From Styela clava (lineage: Eukaryota; Chordata; Ascidiacea; Stolidobranchia; Styelidae): a DNA stretch of 64,000 nucleotides. The notes under the pieces were generated by a model, which was not told the DNA's origin, ran no database searches, and was given only the letters and a program-made list of their open reading frames with translations. Each line of letters opens with the position of its first letter. The stretch's first letter is position 1. The DNA is taken from positions 10,168,001 to 10,232,000 of the forward strand of contig NC_135262.1 of NCBI RefSeq assembly GCF_964204865.1, written 5' to 3'. Of the stretch, positions 60,301 through 64,000 are shown piece by piece. The position numbers were made by a program, and so were the translations under genes.

Positions 60301-63300
60301 CAGTTTTATTGTTGTTACATACTAGACACACCTCACTGTTTGAACCACGCCTACTTGCTGGTGTTCTAATATTTCATTATTTGATACTGAAACGTTTGAT
60401 ACTATATTGCATCATTTCTTCAATACCTTTCGAACTATCTATTCAAATATTGGTATTTCACTTCTTATTGATTGTGGTTTACTTTATCTAAATGTGAAAC
60501 TTGCCTACTTTTGAATGATTTAAATCATATAAGATATAGCCTACTGTGTTGATATTAAAAACTTTTTGTTTGTCAAATGTAATCCAACGAATGCAAACCA
60601 CGAACCATTTAACCTATTTTCAATAACAACATTAATTTAGCTGTAGGCAATAGGCATTATTTATTGGATGCAAAGTTGAACTATGTGCCAAGTTCTTGTT
60701 GGGAACAAAAATTGTTTTTCTTCCCGACTAATTCACCAATCAAATACAAGTTCTCAGTTCTTAAAGTTGGATGGAGTTGCTAGGAGGCCATCACTAGTTT
60801 TTTTCACTATTCCCCTGGAGTCCTATTTGACGATATTTTGCAAAACAAGCGAAATACAGTGATCTGTGTATATCCCATGCAAGGCAAAGGCTAATCAATG
60901 TGTAATAATTAAGATTACAAAATTTATTTTTAGATGTTTTTTCGTTGGAGCAAGACAGTCACATATGCCCGAATGCTTAGCTCTTATCAACATTAAAAAT
61001 TACACTCCGGTGCCAGCTCTACTATGCACAGTAAGAATGCTGATTATTTTCACTACTTTCATGCACTACTGATTGAAAACTATTATTAAAAAACTATATT
61101 AAGTGACTTAAATGTCTTGCATCCAGAAATGTTGAGTTGAAAGAAATTGAAGCCTGATTCCAAATTACAGGTCGTTACAAAAAAAAAACTCCAAAAATAG
61201 GGTCTTTCATTTCCGAGTAAACTAAATTTTGATGATAAGAACTTTTAAGTATGCCAACTTAATGTGCTTCGAGCTTTGTCAGAAATTTTGACTCATAATT
61301 ATCACCATTGAAAGACTTGAGTTCCAGCTTCGAAAATTTCACTCAGACTTCCCAGAAATCAGAATTCTGGAGAGTTGGCTCCATTATCAATATAAACACT
61401 CTGAACCGACCGCATACAGACCTTCTCATCTTCAGTTAATTATTGACTTGCTTGTTACTATTATAAGTTCTGGTATTAATTTTTTCACAGGCTGGTTTAT
61501 CCCTCCTGATGTTGGTTACAAGTGATATCGAATCTTTGATCAACTACGTTGGATTTGCTAACTGGGTTTGGTATGGAGTTGCTATCGCTGGTCAAGTATA
61601 TTGGAGATTTAAATTTCCTGACTTGGACAGGCCTATCAAGGTGAGTTTTTGTTATTCTTGTGTAATCATCCTTCCAAACTCATTTTTATTCTGTTATTTG
61701 TGCCTCAGCTTTAACTAAGACTCTGAACAAGAAATCGTTCAGGAAATCGTTTAATTGCGTATACTACTGTAAAGAATGCTCCAGAAGTATCTGTACCAAA
61801 CTACCAATATGGAGGTAACTAATTTTGTTCGCCTGAAGGGAATGAAGTCTACGGACAAGGGCTATTCACGGGCTAACACAGACCGTGTCGAACTAGTAAT
61901 AGAACTAAAATAAGGAAAATCTGAATAAAATTATGGACTAACCTGGTACATATACTACGGTTGTGTAAAGATCAACACAATATATATTATGGAATCAGTG
62001 AATGGTGGTTACTTAAACCATTGGTTCCCAACCGCCGGTCCGCGGACCGGTGCCGGTACGCGAAGCTTTTTTGCCCGTCCGTGAGAAAATTTTCGTATTT
62101 TGTTGTTTTATGCCGTCTAAATCGCTTTACCGAGGACGAGGTCGCGTTGGTTTATTACGCAATTTCTCTTCCGCCGTCATATTGCGACATCTTGGCGCCG
62201 AGTAATCATACTTTTCGCTTTTTAAACTGGCACGCGTGCTTTTTCTGTTCTGCGTGCTTTTCCTGATTAATATGACCATCCAAATAAAACGTTATGAATA
62301 TTTCTTTGTTCAAACCAAAAAACAGTCAAGAAAAGTATAATACTTCAGTAAAATAATATGGCAGGTGGTCACGAAGAGCGCAAAAAAGCATGGGCCGCTG
62401 AGATCTTTTCCAGTAACTTGAGCAGACAAAGTAGGATTGTGAGCCTGGTGCCAAATTACCGACGACTTTGTCATTGTAATGTAAATTCATTCGAAGCATC
62501 GATCAACTGCAGAGGGATTAATATGATAAACCCAATGAAAAAGCTTGATTTAAATTGCGATTCTACTTTACAGTCCAGATTTAAAATAGAATCACTATCA
62601 CAATTTTGGATATCTCTTGATAACGAATACCGATCGCTAAGTAATCGAGCAATCAAACTGTTGTCCGTATTTTCAACGAGTTACTTATATTTTTATTACT
62701 TATATATAAAAATATTTATTTTCATCACTAGCTTTAATTAAAGCGAAGCAAGGAAATTGGCTGCACGCCGCTGCAGGGCTACGTGTGGCAGAAACTTCCT
62801 TGGGGCATCGTTTGCAATCTTATATTGGAAACTAAACAGCAGCAAAATTTTCATTAGAGTTAATTGCGTTTGTACATGATTTGACATGTACATGCTTTTT
62901 ATGTGAGATGTTTCATGTGTGCCTTTCTTACGCATAATGGGTGCCCAGCACTGCATTTCATTACGCAAATATTTTTGGCCGGCACATTATTTGATAGTTT
63001 TTCTTCGTGTAAGCTGTTTTCAAGTGTGCCTTTTTTGTCTAGACTCTAGAATCTAGATGCATATTGAGTGCCCGACATTGCATTGTATTACGCAAATATA
63101 TATATGTTATTCTTTTATGTTCCGGTCATTTCAATTTTTGCCGGTCCGCGAGTACATTTAATTTAATTTTACCGGTCCGCCAGGGTAGAAAGGTTGGGAA
63201 CCACTGACTTAAACCACCCTACAACGGTGAGAAGTTCAACAATCCTCTCTCATCGAACCTGAGTACACTTGTAACTGTGATGACAAGAGTGTCTAACGAA

Positions 63301-63847
63301 TAATTTGCCAACCGCCAAGATTTTTTAAGCTTTAATGCCTTCATATTATTTACCTCACATAATTTATATTTTCTTTATTCCAGCTGAACATTGCGCTACC
63401 AATTTTATTCTGCATTATTTGCGCTTTTATTCTCATTTTATCCTTCGTGAGTGCATTCTGGGAATGCGTTATTGGTACTGCTATCACACTGACGGGTATT
63501 CCAGTATACCTCATTTTTGTAACATTCGAAAACAGGCATCCGGCGTGGTTTGTTAACCTAAAACGTGAGTTATTTTTATGTTTTTATTTTTTTTTTTTTA
63601 AAAACATAGTGAAAACCTCAAGTATTTTGGAGCCAAATACAAGAAAACCAAAATATAGACTGATTTTATCAAAATATTCTGCTTTCAACTTTCATAACTC
63701 TAATTAAAAATCAATTTTTCATCTTGTACAGATTTCACAAAATACTAATTAATATTTTACCTCTATTTTTCAGAAAACCTTACGAAGTTTGTGCAAAAAG
63801 CATGCATAGCTCTTCCACAAAGCGTACAACCCACCAAAGCTGACTAG
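54372..63847 (+). CDS. SLC7A5/6/7/8-like: SLC7 amino-acid transporter light chain (LAT / y+LAT type)
   Basis: Thirteen exons: 54372-54512, 54762-54819, 55322-55535, 55670-55812, 56042-56167, 56600-56711, 56789-56833, 57384-57507, 57611-57714, 60934-61030, 61491-61640, 63384-63564, 63774-63847, in frame for 522 residues. A hydrophilic N-terminus leads to [20 protein letters not shown] and the substrate-site GSGIF (71-73), then [70 protein letters not shown] and LDRPIK. Cys170 in ETCAAPE corresponds to the LAT1 cysteine that links to the 4F2hc heavy chain. It should be a 12-helix plasma-membrane exchanger. The early part ([25 protein letters not shown]) is y+LAT-like, the later part LAT1/2-like, so subgroup and substrate are uncertain. 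Introns 9 (3.2 kb) and 11 (1.7 kb) are long and repeat-bearing. Confidence 0.95.
55894..55950. repeat. Tandem duplication, 30-base period
   Basis: TATTTTGAAATTTTTCATTC followed by CCCCCC occurs twice (about 55895-55920 and 55925-55950) in an SLC7 intron. Confidence 0.85.
56366..56445. repeat. SINE-like dispersed repeat fragment, copy 3
   Basis: GGATAAGATTTTCATATTTATCCTGAGGACC and CTCTTGTCTGGT resemble the left half of the copies at 24371 and 31805. SLC7 intron. Confidence 0.4.
56960..57125. repeat. tRNA-derived SINE-like sequence
   Basis: GTTGGCACGTTGTGCTAAGC followed by the B-box-like TAGGTTTGAATCATG and GATAATTATATGCG..ATTGCTGGAATTCC, the latter shared with 40295-40335. SLC7 intron. Confidence 0.45.
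57715..60933. other. Long SLC7 intron 9
   Basis: 3.2 kb of AT-rich sequence between coding exons 9 and 10, the longest intron here. It holds a tandem duplication at 58809-58950; no nested gene is supported on either strand. Confidence 0.6.
58809..58950. repeat. Tandem duplication, about 70-base period
   Basis: AAGAAGTTTTTATATTGATG at the start and TGCTTAGGACCTATGATCTT near the end occur twice in the same order, with a diverged middle. Confidence 0.85.
61778..61960. mobile_element. MITE-like repeat, copy 2
   Basis: About 183 bases. Left end CCAGAAGTATCTGTACCA is inverted at the right end (TGGTACATATACTACGG). Internal blocks match copy 1 at 49896-50042, with about 36 additional bases. It lies in SLC7 intron 11, 58 bases before a hAT element. 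No clear target-site duplication. Confidence 0.8.
62019..63206. mobile_element. Non-autonomous hAT element, 1188 bp, TSD ACTTAAAC
   Basis: ACTTAAAC is duplicated exactly at 62011-62018 and 63207-63214. Termini CATTGGTTCCCAACC and (inverted) CAGTGGTTCCCAACC differ at one position, with GGTCCGCGG/GGTCCGCC subterminal blocks. A 127-codon internal frame (62358-62741) shows no transposase features. It lies in SLC7 intron 11. Confidence 0.94.
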
Positions 63848-64000
63848 AAAAAATGTGATAATCAAAAATATCAAGCAGAACTTTTCATAAATTCTCCGTA
63901 ATTTGTACTTTTCATTTTACGAGCATAGAAGAAGTTGTATACCATTTTAGAGAAATACTTGAACATGCTAAACAGGGTATAAGGTGCTTTCAATTCAATT

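Noticed and set aside
62358-62741. 127-codon frame in the SLC7 intron as a nested gene
   Set aside because: Lies wholly inside a non-autonomous hAT element and shows no known domain.
1-64000. Bacterial features (operons, ribosome binding sites, CRISPR arrays)
   Set aside because: Pervasive GT..AG introns and animal gene families show this is eukaryotic; no regularly spaced direct repeats of CRISPR type were seen.

Overview
Eukaryotic (metazoan) nuclear DNA. All genes are split by GT..AG introns, mostly 100-1000 bases long, in AT-rich sequence. Reading through splice sites on both strands, I assembled seven protein-coding genes; most are only seen as fragments in an ORF scan. Gene content (EF-hand rhomboid, an LRP-like receptor carrying fibronectin-I, HYR, sushi and GCC2/GCC3 modules, an LRR-Ig receptor, NDUFB9, COA7, SLC7) together with short introns and AT-richness suggests an invertebrate deuterostome, most likely a tunicate (ascidian). 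That assignment is an inference.

Layout: 1146-5827 (+) EF-hand rhomboid protease of the RHBDL1/3 type. 8760-25552 (+) a 37-exon, about 2105-residue single-pass receptor: signal peptide, FN1-like module, three YWTD propeller/EGF units, Thr-rich linker, two HYR modules, sushi, a Cys-containing region, GCC2/GCC3, a membrane segment and a roughly 500-residue Pro/Gly/Met-rich tail. 27329-33090 (+) a short LRR-Ig membrane protein. 41060-42722 (+) NDUFB9 and 43310-44758 (-) COA7, tail to tail. 48010-50202 (-) and 51422-53538 (-) two tandem sulfotransferase-like P-loop proteins with a C-terminal membrane segment. 54372-63847 (+) an SLC7 amino-acid transporter light chain.

Mobile DNA fills introns and intergenic space. 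Six elements have both ends and an exact 8-base target-site duplication (TSD): 21441-21971, 34470-37465 (with a broken hAT transposase gene), 38900-39079, 41218-41529, 45351-46549 and 62019-63206. A seventh (6751-8419) is probable. A separate MITE-like family has copies at 49896-50042 and 61778-61960, and several SINE-like fragments and local tandem duplications are present.

The genes do not form one pathway. The clearest functional pairing is NDUFB9/COA7 (respiratory complex I subunit and complex IV assembly factor). The most unusual gene is the 37-exon receptor, whose module combination I do not recognise from any named family.
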